A stretch of 64,000 bases of DNA from assembly GCA_009746045.1 (NCBI GenBank), contig RPFO01000059.1, positions 1,497,871-1,561,870 on the forward strand, read 5' to 3'. Positions 40,763 to 50,938 of this stretch are shown piece after piece. Source of the stretch: Mesostigma viride (lineage: Eukaryota; Streptophyta; Mesostigmatophyceae; Mesostigmatales; Mesostigmataceae). The position numbers were made by a program, and so were the translations under genes. Under the pieces are notes generated by a model that saw nothing but the letters and a program-made list of their open reading frames with translations, was not told the DNA's origin and searched no databases. Numbering within the stretch: the stretch's first letter is position 1; every line of letters starts with the position of its first letter.

Positions 40763-41797
40763 TTAATAATATAATTACTTACAGCAGAGTGAAATCACTC
40801 AAACCAAAGCAAACGCCCAGCTATAAACCTCTATACAGAGCCATATGTCAAAGCTCTATACTACGATAAGACCAATGGAAACGCGCGCGCCTAACGGGAG
40901 GAACCTAATAGCCCTGCTGCACCGCAAAATCAGCCCGCGTACGGCGGAGCATGATGTCAGCCATGGCCCGAGTCAGCGCCACCGACAAGCGCTGACGCCA
41001 ATATGACGTCCAGGTCCGCGCCGACCATGGGGCCCGCTGGCCCTCCAGGTCCAGCCGGTCCTCCCGGAGCCGGCAACACTCCTTGAAGAAGGCGGAGGTC
41101 AGGGGCCCCATGGCCCCAAACTCCTCCAGGACAAAGGGCACCACACGATGGTGCCCGACGTCGCCGTAGGCCAGGAGCTTGGCCCGCTCCGCCCGGTCCG
41201 CCGTGTAACCTGCCGTGAGGGAGGCCCCAGCCACGTGGCTAAGAGCCAAGGGCCGCGCCACCGAAACGTCAATAAGCAGATGCCGGCCACCCCCCTCAAA
41301 GTCCAGCACCACGATGTCAGGCCGGTGGTTGGGGGAATAGAAGGCAGCGCCATCCGCATCCTCGATCGGACCGGATGTTCGCGTGGGGGAAAACCGACCG
41401 AATCATGGCGAGCACCACCGTCAGGAGGACAGTGTGCAAATACAAATACCAATTCTGATTCTGTTGGCCCCCATGCAGGCAAGGTAGTGAGTCCCCGTGG
41501 GATCCAGCGGCTGCCCACAGCTACCACAAGGCCGCCCGGCCGGAACAAGAGGCTGCGGGGCAAATAGCTGGTGCCGGAGCGCCACCGAGTAGTGGCTGGG
41601 AGCCAAGGCGAATGGGGGGGCCATGGGAAGAGCACGAAGGTACGCCGAGCCCACACTCCGCAAGGAAAGCGAGAACAGCCACGCACGTCCCTGGGCGTTG
41701 AGGTCCGCGAAAAGAGCAATCCAATCAGCCGTGTGCAGAATACCCGCGTAGGTTTTCTGGTGTTTATCGATGACGCGAGCAGGGAATGCGGCGGGAG
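40763..41797 (-). pseudogene. Family 3 LINE, truncated insertion 3 with nuclease domain
   Basis: Minus translation: AAFPARVIDKHQKTYAGILH, then GSAYLRALPMAPP, then a CCHC knuckle (CGSCGQ...GTHYLAC), a frameshift, then NHRPDIVVLDFEGG, HLLIDVSVARPLALS, VVPFVLEEFGAMGPL and LSVALTRAMADI. The RPD...D spacing with DV after it fits the restriction-like endonuclease (RLE) of R2-type LINEs, which also carry a CCHC knuckle before it. The stop is near 40905. It adjoins insertion 2 at the same target. The element 3' flank resumes at 41798 with atatataccagtagtgtag. Confidence 0.8.
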
Positions 41798-42235
41798 ATA
41801 TATACCAGTAGTGTAGATTAGTCAGGCTTAGCCTAGCAGGTGGCCCACGCGCATGTGCGCCCATAATGGCCCCCATGGATGTTGCTTTCAGAACTTAGCC
41901 AAGCCATGCCTATAATGGGACCCCCATGGATGTTGCATTAAGAATTTAGCCATGCTATGCCATGCAGAGAGATGCTCTCTGTCGAGAAGCCATGTCCCAG
42001 CTCTTGTATAGCCATGATGATCTTCCTCCCCCGTGCCAGGATCCCCCCCTTAGGCGGGTTGAACCTGAGACAGCATGGTGGTGCGGGTGCCCTGGTGCAC
42101 CTAGAGCACGGGTAGCTTACATTCCCACCCTTGCATGAAGTAGCCTAGGATGTATTAAAAGCCATATGCCCCTTCTCAGGGATATGTGCTACATTGACTC
42201 CCAACGGAGTGATATTGATAATTAATTATTTTCAG
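41798..42235 (+). other. 3' region of ORF1-only element copy B
   Basis: Continues copy B after the two LINE insertions. The blocks match 36660-37090 and 49500-49945, ending tatgtgctacattgactccc then aacggagtgatattgat and AATTAATTATT. Confidence 0.85.
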
Positions 42236-43418
42236 GATGAAAGGATGCACGCAAGTCTACTTGCATTACAATAATTTACCTATAAACCTACCTAAATATG
42301 ACAGCCATAAAAACTGCAAAAACTGCTGGCCTTGTCCATGCATGGGCACCCGGGCCCAACAACGCCCAAGCTTACAAGGAACAGCTATAGCAAGCTTCTA
42401 TGGCAACGAAGCCTCGCCAAAACGATTCGGATGTCCTGCAGTATCCAGCGCCAGGGTTGCACTTCCTCCTCTAAATAAGGAGCTTCTCAATGGCATCCTG
42501 CACGTGGGGAGGACAAGATATTACGGGACATGCAAGAAAGACAGCCGCGCAAGCCAATCACCAGAGGACGCAGCAAGTGAAAACCCAGACACGAACAACA
42601 AAATGTGCAAGGGCCCACACCATTGACAGCACTGACACTGCCAGTCACCCTAATTGCGACAATGCCGACATCGCGCACCAGCAGAAAAACAGGAAGAAAG
42701 CTAGCTGTATCGACATAACTGACAACGCCATGGGGATGACAGTCCTGAGCTATAAAACCAGTGAATACGCCACGCGCAACCAATACGCACGGAAAGTATA
42801 CACTGGCAGTAAATGGCACGCCACTTAAAAAACTATGGGAGTGAGAATACAAGCGCTATTCATGCTACCACTTCAAAACTATGGGAGTGAGAACACAAGC
42901 GCTATTCATGCTACCGTGCCCCACTCATGCCCACCCAGGACAAAGCAGCAGTGCCATCACACCATTACAGACATTGTGCCAGTGAACATGGCAGAGTGAG
43001 ACGAATGGCGGCAATATGGAATGCTCCTTCTTTCATCAAACTTAGAAACAGCGCCCACGAGGCGGTACTCCTTAGAATTGGCCGATGACTCTGGGACCAA
43101 TTGGCAGGAATTGGGGCTTTAGCCTGCCATGCCCTTTTCCTGCATACACCGCGCCCTTTGCTCCCCCCGCCGTATTAAGCTCCACATTCCTATCCCCGGA
43201 CATAGGATGCACAGAGGGTGCCATCAAGGGGAGCTGTGCGTGGGAAAACATGCCGCAACTTCTGTAACCTCCAACAACACTCATCCTTCCCCCCTTGGCC
43301 CTGCCACTAGAACCCAAGAGTTCCCAACAACAGGCACCCCGCCACTGCAGGCCAAAATGATAACAGCCTGCCCCACCCATCCTTCCACTTGTCCCTTGTC
43401 AACCACTAGAACAAAAAA
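42236..43418. other. Intergenic region between transposons and SNU13
   Basis: No gene is recognised. A roughly 45-bp direct duplication (aaactatgggagtgagaa then acaagcgctattcatgctac) lies at about 42829-42869 and 42874-42914. The plus-strand ORFs of about 110-130 codons at 42237 and 42490 have no known motif. Confidence 0.45.
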
Positions 43419-44868
43419 CTAATCTCCACCCACCTTGACCTGGGTGATCTGGTTCTTGAGCTGACTGCCCTCATTGGCGGTGACGGAGCAAGAAATCACC
43501 TGCATGCCAGGGGGGGGGCGGATGATGGGATTATGCGTGGGTGGATTGTGTGTGGAAAGGGGGGGGCGGTACGGGGAGGCAAGCGGAAATAGGTTCACTT
43601 GAAGCTGACACGCACAGCACATAGCACCTCATACGACAAGGGCAGGCAGGCAGGCTGGCAACATGTTAGCCACAGATAAATGCTGCATTACAAGAATCAC
43701 CCACCCACCCACCCACCCACCCACCCACCCACCCACCCACCCACCCACCCACCCACCCACCCACCCACCCACCCACCCACCCACCCACCCACCCACCCAC
43801 CCACCCACCCACCCACCCACCCACCCACCCACCCACCCACCCACCCACCCACCCACCCACCCACCCACCCACCCACCCCACCATTCCATGCATCCACATC
43901 AACCCCACACCCCTCTCTACACGCACGTTCATTAGATCCCTCTCCCCCTCTGCCCCCAACCCACCCCTACCATAGGAATCTGCCTGGACCACTCACCGGC
44001 CGGGAGACACCGCATGCGCGGCCAAGGGCCTGCTTGGAGGGGATAAAGACGTAGGGGACGTTCTGCGGCAAGGATGACAGCATAAGCGACATCATAAGTG
44101 ACAGCACAAAGCAGGAGGCACCGAGCCATCAGAAGCAGAGGACTGGAGCAGACCAACATGTCTTCATTCCTCAAACATGCATCAGCAGGAAAACACAAGC
44201 AACATAGGATGCGCACGGGGAAGCAGACAAAGGAGCGGTGCTACACGCAAGGAGCAGGCAATGGAGCGGCGCTGCACGGGTCCTGCTACGCGCACAGCAC
44301 GACAGCATGCTCATGTACACTTGGAACGAAATGACCAGCAATAAAGGCCGGACGATGCGACGAGTGAGGAAGAGATACCTTGTCCTCTGCTAGCAGCGGA
44401 AGGTGCAGCAGAATCTCGAGGGGCTCCGTATCCGCGGCCATCACGATAAATTCCGCAATGCCACGGTTGAGGGTCTTCGTGGCTGCAAGCATGCAAGGCA
44501 GTGACGGGAAAAAAAGAAAGAAAGATTCAATCAGGATGCAAGCCACAGCGGACAAAATCGTACTGACCGTTCCATTGTATGAAAAATGGCAGCGTATGAG
44601 CTCAGGCATGTTGGCTACTCACTCTCGTTGGCACCCTTCTTCAATTGCTTGTAGTTGTTGGCCTGCTGCACAATGTCCAGAATGGTCACCGCCAGCTGTG
44701 CATCGGCAAGCGGGTACGCCTTGGGGTTGACGGCCTCAGAGCCCTGCGGAAAGAGTCCAAGGAGCAACGAATGCCTTCTGTAAGTAACCATTTGCTCCGA
44801 ATCGACGCCGCCTGCCTGCATAACCCATGACTCACGCCACTGCATAACAAATTCCTACCGCTTACCAT
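43419..44868 (-). CDS. SNU13: SNU13 / 15.5K (NHP2L1) K-turn-binding protein
   Basis: SNU13 is an L7Ae-family protein that binds the kink-turn of U4 snRNA and of box C/D snoRNAs including U3, so it serves both spliceosome and rRNA processing. Five exons on minus: 44868-44866 (only the ATG, then GTAAGC), 44743-44623, 44482-44379, 44062-43997 and 43499-43419; all GT-AG with matching phases; 124 residues against about 128 in human. Clear family motifs: [73 protein letters not shown] and [15 protein letters not shown]. The one-codon first exon is unusual but the join MGSEAVNPK agrees well with homologues. It is divergent from the OHP1-like gene. Confidence 0.95.
43698..43879. repeat. (CCCA)n array in SNU13 intron 4
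   Basis: About 45 perfect CCCA units. On the SNU13 sense strand this is (TGGG)n, about 115 nt after the 5' splice site, a strong G-quadruplex candidate in the pre-mRNA. Confidence 0.98.
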
Positions 44869-45690
44869 GATGGCTAATCCTTGGCCGGTTATGCAAGAGG
44901 ATAGTGAAAGCTGTTTTGAAATTAGCTCCCCTACAATTATCTAGTACGCCACCCTTTAAATATAAGGTCGTCTAGAAACTGGCGTCGAAGCTATGGAAGT
45001 GGCGGACTAGAGCTTCTTCTTGCCCCACTGCCACCACCATCGGCCATTCCGCGGCGCCGCGAATTGGTGACCTGTTAAAACAACGTAAAAATACTGTCAG
45101 CACTTCTAATAGCGGCAGGTTCCCTGGAGAATAGTTGAAAGGAGACTTGGGTTGTGCAGGCTGGTTGTTGTTGTTGTTGTTGTTGTTTCCCTTCCTTGTG
45201 TCCTTGGGTTGTGCAGGCTGGTACAGGCTGGGATTCTCTGACGGAGTCTGACGGTATCCGTACTGTGAGCTGGTTCAAGCGCCGCGCCGTACGTTACAAC
45301 CGACTGCGTGGCGCGACGCGGCATGACATGGGTCTCCTTCTCATCACTCCACGTGGCTGGTGAAGCAGTCGCGCTGTTGGGTCTCAGGCTCTCCGCCCTG
45401 GCGGCCTGGCCCTGGCATGTTGCTGCCTATACAGTAGTGGCCACAGGTTCTCACTTCGCACGTGACAGCATTACATCACCTTTATCTGCTACGGTGCTGC
45501 TACTGATGCCTTACCGCCGAGCATACGTGGACGCTTGCGGAGAGATTATCTGGCACGCATGATGAGTCGTGTAAGCACATTATAGCAGAGAGAGAGACGG
45601 TTTTTCTCGTGTCATCCATCAGGCCTCATTTATCTCTCCGCCTTTGCTTACCGAGGCAGTTGTGAAGCACATCGCAGTTTGTCATCACAA
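44869..45690. promoter_or_regulatory. Divergent promoter region of SNU13 and the OHP1-like gene
   Basis: An 820-bp gap between two head-to-head starts. It contains (GTT)n at about 45164-45187 flanked by direct repeats of cttgggttgtgcaggctgg (about 45147 and 45203). No TATA box is certain on either side. Confidence 0.5.
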
Positions 45691-46962
45691 ATGGCTCTCG
45701 CAATCTCATCACCATGCACGTTTTCTCTTACCACTGGAGCCAGCCTAGCGCCTAGTCCCGCGGTTGCCGGGAAAACCAAGTTGACAGCTTCATGCAACGG
45801 GTATGAACACCTAACTGTCTATTTCACTGTAGCGCAATTCTTGAATAGATTTCCGCTTTTTTGACCTCGAAATAGTCATATCGAAGTATCTCAATTTTGA
45901 GAGTTTTCGCCACTAGTATTGGGGTGTTGACATCGGCTACGCACGCCGTGTGGTTGTCATGATCGTTGCATCCCCCCTGCGATATTGTTTGTTGCCCAGG
46001 CTTAAGCTAAGCCAACGGAGTCCATCATTCAATCCCCTTGGATCCGCTGGCAAGCAAACCAGGGGCGCACACTTGGTAGTCAGGGCTGCAACGTTGCCAC
46101 CTGGGGTGAGTCCTTCTTGCCGGGATGGTCAGTGTAACCTTGCTGTTGTGATCGCCTTCTTATTTCTGCGAGGAGCGAACAGTGCGTAAAACTCTTGGGA
46201 TCATGTCATGTGTTGACCGCGGCTTCGGCAAGCGTGTGTGTGGATGCGTCTTGTCATCACCAGGCGAAGATGCCACCTGTGCAACCCCAGCTGCCCGAGA
46301 ACAAGTACGGCTTCACGAGGACGGCGGAGCGGTTGAACAGCCAAGCGGCGATGATGGGATTGATCGGCTTGTTCCTGGTTGAGGCGGTGCGTGTAGCAGC
46401 TGGCTGTCGCCACCATGGTGTGTAGATCCCATCCAACCACTGGATGGGCATGGACAGCCGCGTCATTTCCTATACGGTGCTTGTAATTTCATTACTCTCA
46501 TGCTCGTAGCTCAATTACAGCCTCTGTCATGCAGCAGCCTTTGAGACCCTGCTTGTATGTGGTGATTGTAATTGTCTCCTGCCATGCCTCTCATGTGGGC
46601 ACAGCGGCTGTTGGGTGGCTTGTACGATGAAGTTCGAGGTTTCCATATTGAAAATCCTCGGTTGCATGTGGAGGCACCCTGAAAACCAAGGAGATGCGCG
46701 TGTTGTAGTGTAGCAGTAACCTCACACCCTTGGACTTGGTGGCAGTGCTCTATGCTTGTTGAACTACGCTTACTGGAGGATGATTTCTTGAAGAAATGGA
46801 GTGGTTGACGAAGTAGTGGAATGCTGTATTGACTTGTATTGGGTAACATGACCCAACATACACGTGTGCCTACCGTGTTTGTGCACCCTGCAGGTGTTTG
46901 GCAAGGGCATCTTGGAGCTGTTCGGTGTTGCGGTCGGCAACGGCCTCGACATCTTCTTTTAG
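45691..46962 (+). CDS. OHP1: One-helix LHC-family protein, OHP1-like (plastid)
   Basis: One-helix proteins sit in the thylakoid membrane and help assemble photosystem II and protect chlorophyll. Four exons: 45691-45800, 46000-46105, 46264-46386 and 46894-46962; all GT-AG; 135 residues. The N-terminal ~70 residues are Ser/Thr/Ala/Lys-rich, ending near HLVVRAATLPPG, a likely transit peptide with cleavage before AAT. The mature part is KYGFTRTAERLNSQAAMMGL, IGLFLVEA and VFGKGILELFGVAVGNGLDI, one hydrophobic helix and the short C-terminal tail typical of OHP1. The chlorophyll-binding ExxNxR motif reads ERLNSQ, so the Arg is Gln. An HLIP/OHP2 origin is less likely, given the GKGILELFGV...GLD tail. 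Confidence 0.88.
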
Positions 46963-47640
46963 ACACAATGCTTTGGGATGGACCGGTCTGTGCGTGGGCA
47001 CGCGGTGAAGATACAATATTGACCAAATGACTGCAAGGCCTTATGCGGCGACATCTATGCGACCCAAGTGAAATGGGTGTGCACACAAAGGAAATCAGTT
47101 CGAGGTGTCAGACCAGGATGGCGGAGGCATGGGTGCGTGGAACATATATTTAAAGGAGGAAGGATGAGAACGAGAGGTTGTGAACAAAGGGGGGATGGGG
47201 AGATCCCTGTGTCGCGTCAAATAGCCATCTGAACAAAACATGGGATAGTGATGGATGATGGTGCGGATGGTGGCTGTAATATATGCATGCTCACTAGGAG
47301 GGGGTGTCTGTAAAGTTGGAAGCCTCTGTTAGTTGTCTATAGCAAGTGAAACGAACTTCGGAAACATGGATGGCACGAAATTGTAGCTGGACAGTAATCG
47401 CCATTCAGTTGGTTGCCCTGTCCTGGGAAATACGAAACTGTTGAATCCTCCCAGGGACTGCATGGGAGGCGAAACATCAATTCATGTCCGCAGCTTTGCT
47501 CATAGGCCAGCAGGTAATATCTATTTATCCTGGAAACAATAAATCAATTTTCTTGTCATTTATGTAGCCAGCGCAGACCTAACATGTAAGTAAGTGATTA
47601 CTTGCGTGTCATGCGCAAAGCCCCGCCCTACCCCGCGGAT
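46963..47640. other. 3' flank of the OHP1-like gene
   Basis: No gene is recognised. ggaggaaggatgagaacgag and short AT-rich pieces occur; aacaataaatc near 47535 could be a polyadenylation or repeat remnant. Confidence 0.4.
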
Positions 47641-47800
47641 CGTCAAGCGTGACCTCTTCAAGGTCGTCCTGACCTACGGCGCCGAGACCTGGACACTGAC
47701 GTAGGAGCTGGAGCAACGACTTGACGGCAACGTCACCAAGATGCTGCGCAAGGCCCTTAACATCCCCTTTGGTTTGCACATTAGTAATGAGGATTTGAAC
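47641..47800 (+). pseudogene. LINE ORF2 remnant (YGAETWTLT motif)
   Basis: The translation includes FKVVLTYGAETWTLT, a stop, ELEQRLDGNVTKMLRKALNI. This is the conserved segment after the RT core of many LINE ORF2 proteins (LLYGAETW..., LDG...LLRKALN). Only about 150 bp remains, directly upstream of R1. Confidence 0.8.
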
Positions 47801-47810
47801 GCTGATTTGC

Positions 47811-48144
47811 CCTATCAAGGAGACAACCAGAGCAGGCCAGAAATCGGGAGAATCCGGACCATGGTAGCTCGAGCCTGCCATTATCTTGTCCGCGTGTTCG
47901 AGTCGTTCAGGATGATGAAGATGAATGGTGATGGAAATGTGTATCCCTGTGATATTGAAATTATGGCTGGCTTACGTGTAGAGCTGCCTGTCGTCAACAA
48001 TTCCGGCCACGATCGAGGTAGCCATGGCTGTCGGAGCTCATAACTTTCACGTTTGAGCACCGAATTTAGCCGTGAATATCACTATCGCTTCGTCTTTCTA
48101 AGACGCACATGCTGATATAATTTTCCGAATCTAAAACGCAATAT
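47811..48144 (+). other. 5' region of the intact ORF1-only element, with R1
   Basis: R1 (caaggagacaaccagagc to about 47985) is followed by the leader blocks gaggtagccatggctgtcgg, gcaccgaatttagccgtgaa, cgcttcgtctttctaagacg and aaaacgcaatat, which runs into the ATG of ORF1. Collinearity with other copies makes this the element's 5' UTR/promoter. A possible internal pol III A/B-box pair is at 47862-47875 and 47896-47904 (weak evidence). Confidence 0.65.
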
Positions 48145-49494
48145 ATGGCGAACAAACGCGCCTCGACGCAACGCAGCCTGGCGGCTGCGCTCGGCAATGA
48201 AAATACGTCTGCAGCTCAGGCTGCAGCTTCGCCTTCAGGTCCGGCAGGCGGCGATGACACTAGTCGTGCACTGGTGGTCGTCCAGCAACCCCCCGGGCTT
48301 AACGCCTCGCCATCTGCATCGCCTGACCCCAAGCGCACCCGCCCAGCCGACGACACAGGAGGGTCTTCACGCCCAGAACCGAGCTTTCGGCCCCGGCCTT
48401 TCAAGGTCGCAGATTACGACTGGGCCACCATTTCTCCGACCGATGCTATGCGCTGCATCTTCTTCGGGGATTACGCTTCGCTTTACAACCTGTGCCTCCA
48501 TCTCCATTCCATCAATCGCCTCCTCTGCCCAGACGGCAGCCGCTGGGCCAACATCCACGCGCTGTCCGGCTGCGTCCGCCCCCATCTCCAGCACGCCATC
48601 CTCAACTCCCTTCTCCAGCGCTCTGACGGCGAGATCTGGGCTCCACCCCTTTCCGTCCCCACCCTCCGCTCCATCCTCACGGAAGCCTTTCAGCAGCACG
48701 TGACCCCCCTTGCTGCCGACATAGCAGCAATCGGCGGCACGCTGACTGCTGAACTTCCTCACATTTCCACCACCGCCGCCTCCACCTCCACGGCCATTTC
48801 CGCCTCCACTGCCGACATCAAAGCCCAGCTCCTCGACCTCGACCAACGCCTTCAAGCCACCGCCAACGCCCTTGAGAGCTTGCATGACACCGCCGGCCTC
48901 ACCGCCCAGGCGGTGAAGGACATCGCCGCCCAGCCGGCGCCTGCTGGCTCGGCCGGCGATGCTCCCTCCACCTGGGCGGACTTGCTTAAGCAGCACACCA
49001 CCTCCACCACCTCCACCATCTCGGCACAACTCAAGCAACAAGCCCTCGACCTTCGCGAGGAAGCCGACATCGCCCGGCGCAGCCACAATGTCATCGTCAA
49101 GCACTTCGACCAGCAGGCAGGTGAGACCTCCACGAGCCTTCTTGAGGCATTTAAGCGCGCCATTCTTGCCCCCATGTTACTCACTGGTGAGCTGGACATG
49201 TCGGCTGTCCGCCTCCCCCGCGCGCGGGGGAAGGCTGGCCCGGCACCCGTGCTCCTCACCTTTAAGTACATGGCGGACAAGCTGGCGTTCCTTAAATGCC
49301 TCAAGAAGCTCTCGGAGACTCGCTTCACGCTGGACGACGACTTGACCCTGGCCCAGCAACAGCGGCGACGCGAGCTATGGCCGACCTACCTTCAGCTCCG
49401 GCAGAGCGCAAGGGGGAAGCCGGTATACTGGAGGGGGGCGGTCATCCACGTTGACCACAAGCCCTGGCAGCCCCCTCCTGCCACCTCAGACTAG
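48145..49494 (+). CDS. LINE-type ORF1 protein, intact (449 aa)
   Basis: A nucleic-acid-binding ORF1 protein of a non-LTR element, probably a chaperone packaging RNA. It is the only uninterrupted copy here. The N-terminus is Ala/Ser/Pro-rich with SPDPKRTRPAD, perhaps a nuclear signal. DYDWATISPTDAM and FGDYASLYNLCLHLH (about residues 90-120) are conserved among copies. Residues ~190-280 look helical or coiled (ADIKAQLLDLDQRLQATANA). From about 314 the C-terminus resembles the RRM/CTD of L1-type ORF1 proteins: HNVIVKHF, VLLTFKYMADKLAFLKCL, FTLDDDLTLAQQQRRREL, GKPVYWRGAVIHV; compare the DLTPEQ..RR.L...GK.A..RG pattern. It has no zinc knuckle. The stop codon is followed by the family 3' region with no ORF2. 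Confidence 0.85.
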   Translation: MANKRASTQRSLAAALGNENTSAAQAAASPSGPAGGDDTSRALVVVQQPPGLNASPSASPDPKRTRPADDTGGSSRPEPSFRPRPFKVADYDWATISPTDAMRCIFFGDYASLYNLCLHLHSINRLLCPDGSRWANIHALSGCVRPHLQHAILNSLLQRSDGEIWAPPLSVPTLRSILTEAFQQHVTPLAADIAAIGGTLTAELPHISTTAASTSTAISASTADIKAQLLDLDQRLQATANALESLHDTAGLTAQAVKDIAAQPAPAGSAGDAPSTWADLLKQHTTSTTSTISAQLKQQALDLREEADIARRSHNVIVKHFDQQAGETSTSLLEAFKRAILAPMLLTGELDMSAVRLPRARGKAGPAPVLLTFKYMADKLAFLKCLKKLSETRFTLDDDLTLAQQQRRRELWPTYLQLRQSARGKPVYWRGAVIHVDHKPWQPPPATSD

Positions 49495-49945
49495 GAATAT
49501 ATATACCAGTAGTGTAGACTAGTAAGGCTTAGCCTAGCATGTGGCTCACGCGCATGTGCGCCCATAATGGCCCCCATGGATGTTGCCTTCAGAATTTAGC
49601 CACGCCATGCCTATAATGGGACCCCCATGGATGTTGCATTAAGAATTTAGCCATGCTATGCCATGCAGAGAGATGCTCTCTGTCGAGAAGCCATGTCCTA
49701 GCTCTTGTATAGCCATGATGATCTTCCTCCCTCACAGGCATGCTCCCCCCTTACCCGGGCATAGCGTGATAGACCATGAGGGTGCAGGTGCCCTGGTGCA
49801 CCTAGAGCAGGGGTAGCTTACATTCCCACCCTTGCATGAAGTAGCCTAGAATGTATTAAAAGCCATATGCCCCTTCTCAGGGCTATGTGCTACATCTACT
49901 CCCAACGGAGTGATGTTGATAATTAATTAATTAATTAATAGTGCC
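49495..49945 (+). other. 3' region of the intact ORF1-only element
   Basis: About 450 bp of non-coding sequence conserved with copies A and B. It ends catatgccccttctcagggc, tatgtgctacatctactccc, aacggagtgatgttgataatt and (TTAA)n. The last ~50 bp resemble the 3' end of LINE family 1. Confidence 0.85.
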
Positions 49946-50455
49946 TGTAGGAGGCGTACATGTACATGGCCACGGTCTATCGATTCTACACTACTACTGC
50001 TGTATTCCCCTAAGCTGGGGCGTCTGGAGGTGCTGGGGCCACGGGGGTCGCTTGCCAGGGCTTGTGGCCGACGTAGATGGTCGCCCCCTTCCAGTACACC
50101 GGCTGGCCCGCCTTGGTCTGCCGGAGCTGGAGGTAGGTCGGCCATAGCCCCCGTCGCCGTTGTTCCTGCGCCAGGGTCAAGTCGTCGTCCAAGGTGAAGG
50201 GAGTCTTCCCGAGCCGCTTGCGGCATCTGAGAAACGAAATCTTGTCCGATGGGCTCTAAAGATGAGAAGAAGCGGGGGCGCCCCTACCTTACCCCGCGCG
50301 CGGGGAAGGCGGTCGGCGACCAGCTTGATCTCACCAAGAAGGCCCATGCGATCAAGGATTTTGCTCTCAAACGCGCGTGCAAGCTTCTCGGAATTCTCAC
50401 CTTCCGCCATGTCGAAGTACTTGACGATGACGTCCACCCCATCCCATATTCATTT
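49946..50455 (-). pseudogene. ORF1 C-terminal fragment, subfamily 2, minus orientation
   Basis: Minus translation: DVIVKYFDMAEGENSEKLAR, LLGEIKLVADRLPRARGKVG, then after a frame change DDDLTLAQEQRRRGLWPTYL and GQPVYWKGATIYVGH. The N-terminal two thirds are absent. The (TTAA)n at 49918-49938 separates it from the intact element, tail to tail. Confidence 0.8.
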
Positions 50456-50938
50456 CCCTAAGGACTTATGCTCACGTAACGCGGTTACATGTACATAAAT
50501 TAATTAATTAATTCTCAATCATTACACCAGAGAAAGATGAGTTATATACATGCTCTAGTGGGTGCAGGAGCAGCACTAATCGTAGACGGACATGCAGCCA
50601 TGTCATCATACCAAGGCTGGGATGCATGCTTACAAAGGACCTGATGGCATGTGTGCGCCGTAAAACGGCCACCTACTTGATGTTAGACTAACTGAGAACT
50701 CGGTTCTAGGCTGCCAACTGGCCTTAGTCTTGTTGGCGCAACTTCAGTTGGCTGACATAGCACCAATGAACTTTGTCGCATGTCAAAGAATAAATTACCT
50801 GGAGAGTAATTCTGCATAGGTACCTCCATAGGTGCCACACCCAATCATCTCCATGCATTTCACTTCTACCGCCACGGTTCAGTAGAGCACTGCTAGCAGC
50901 TACGCCTGAGATACTCCCACAGACTGAGAGCACACGGC
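50456..50938. other. 3' flank of the Ppx gene
   Basis: No gene. TTAATTAATTAATTAAT at 50497-50513 marks the edge of the transposon region. The Ppx 3' UTR (minus strand) probably lies in its right part. Confidence 0.45.

Noticed and set aside
43629-43992. GGWV / THPP repeat ORFs
   Set aside because: Translation of the (CCCA)n array in SNU13 intron 4.
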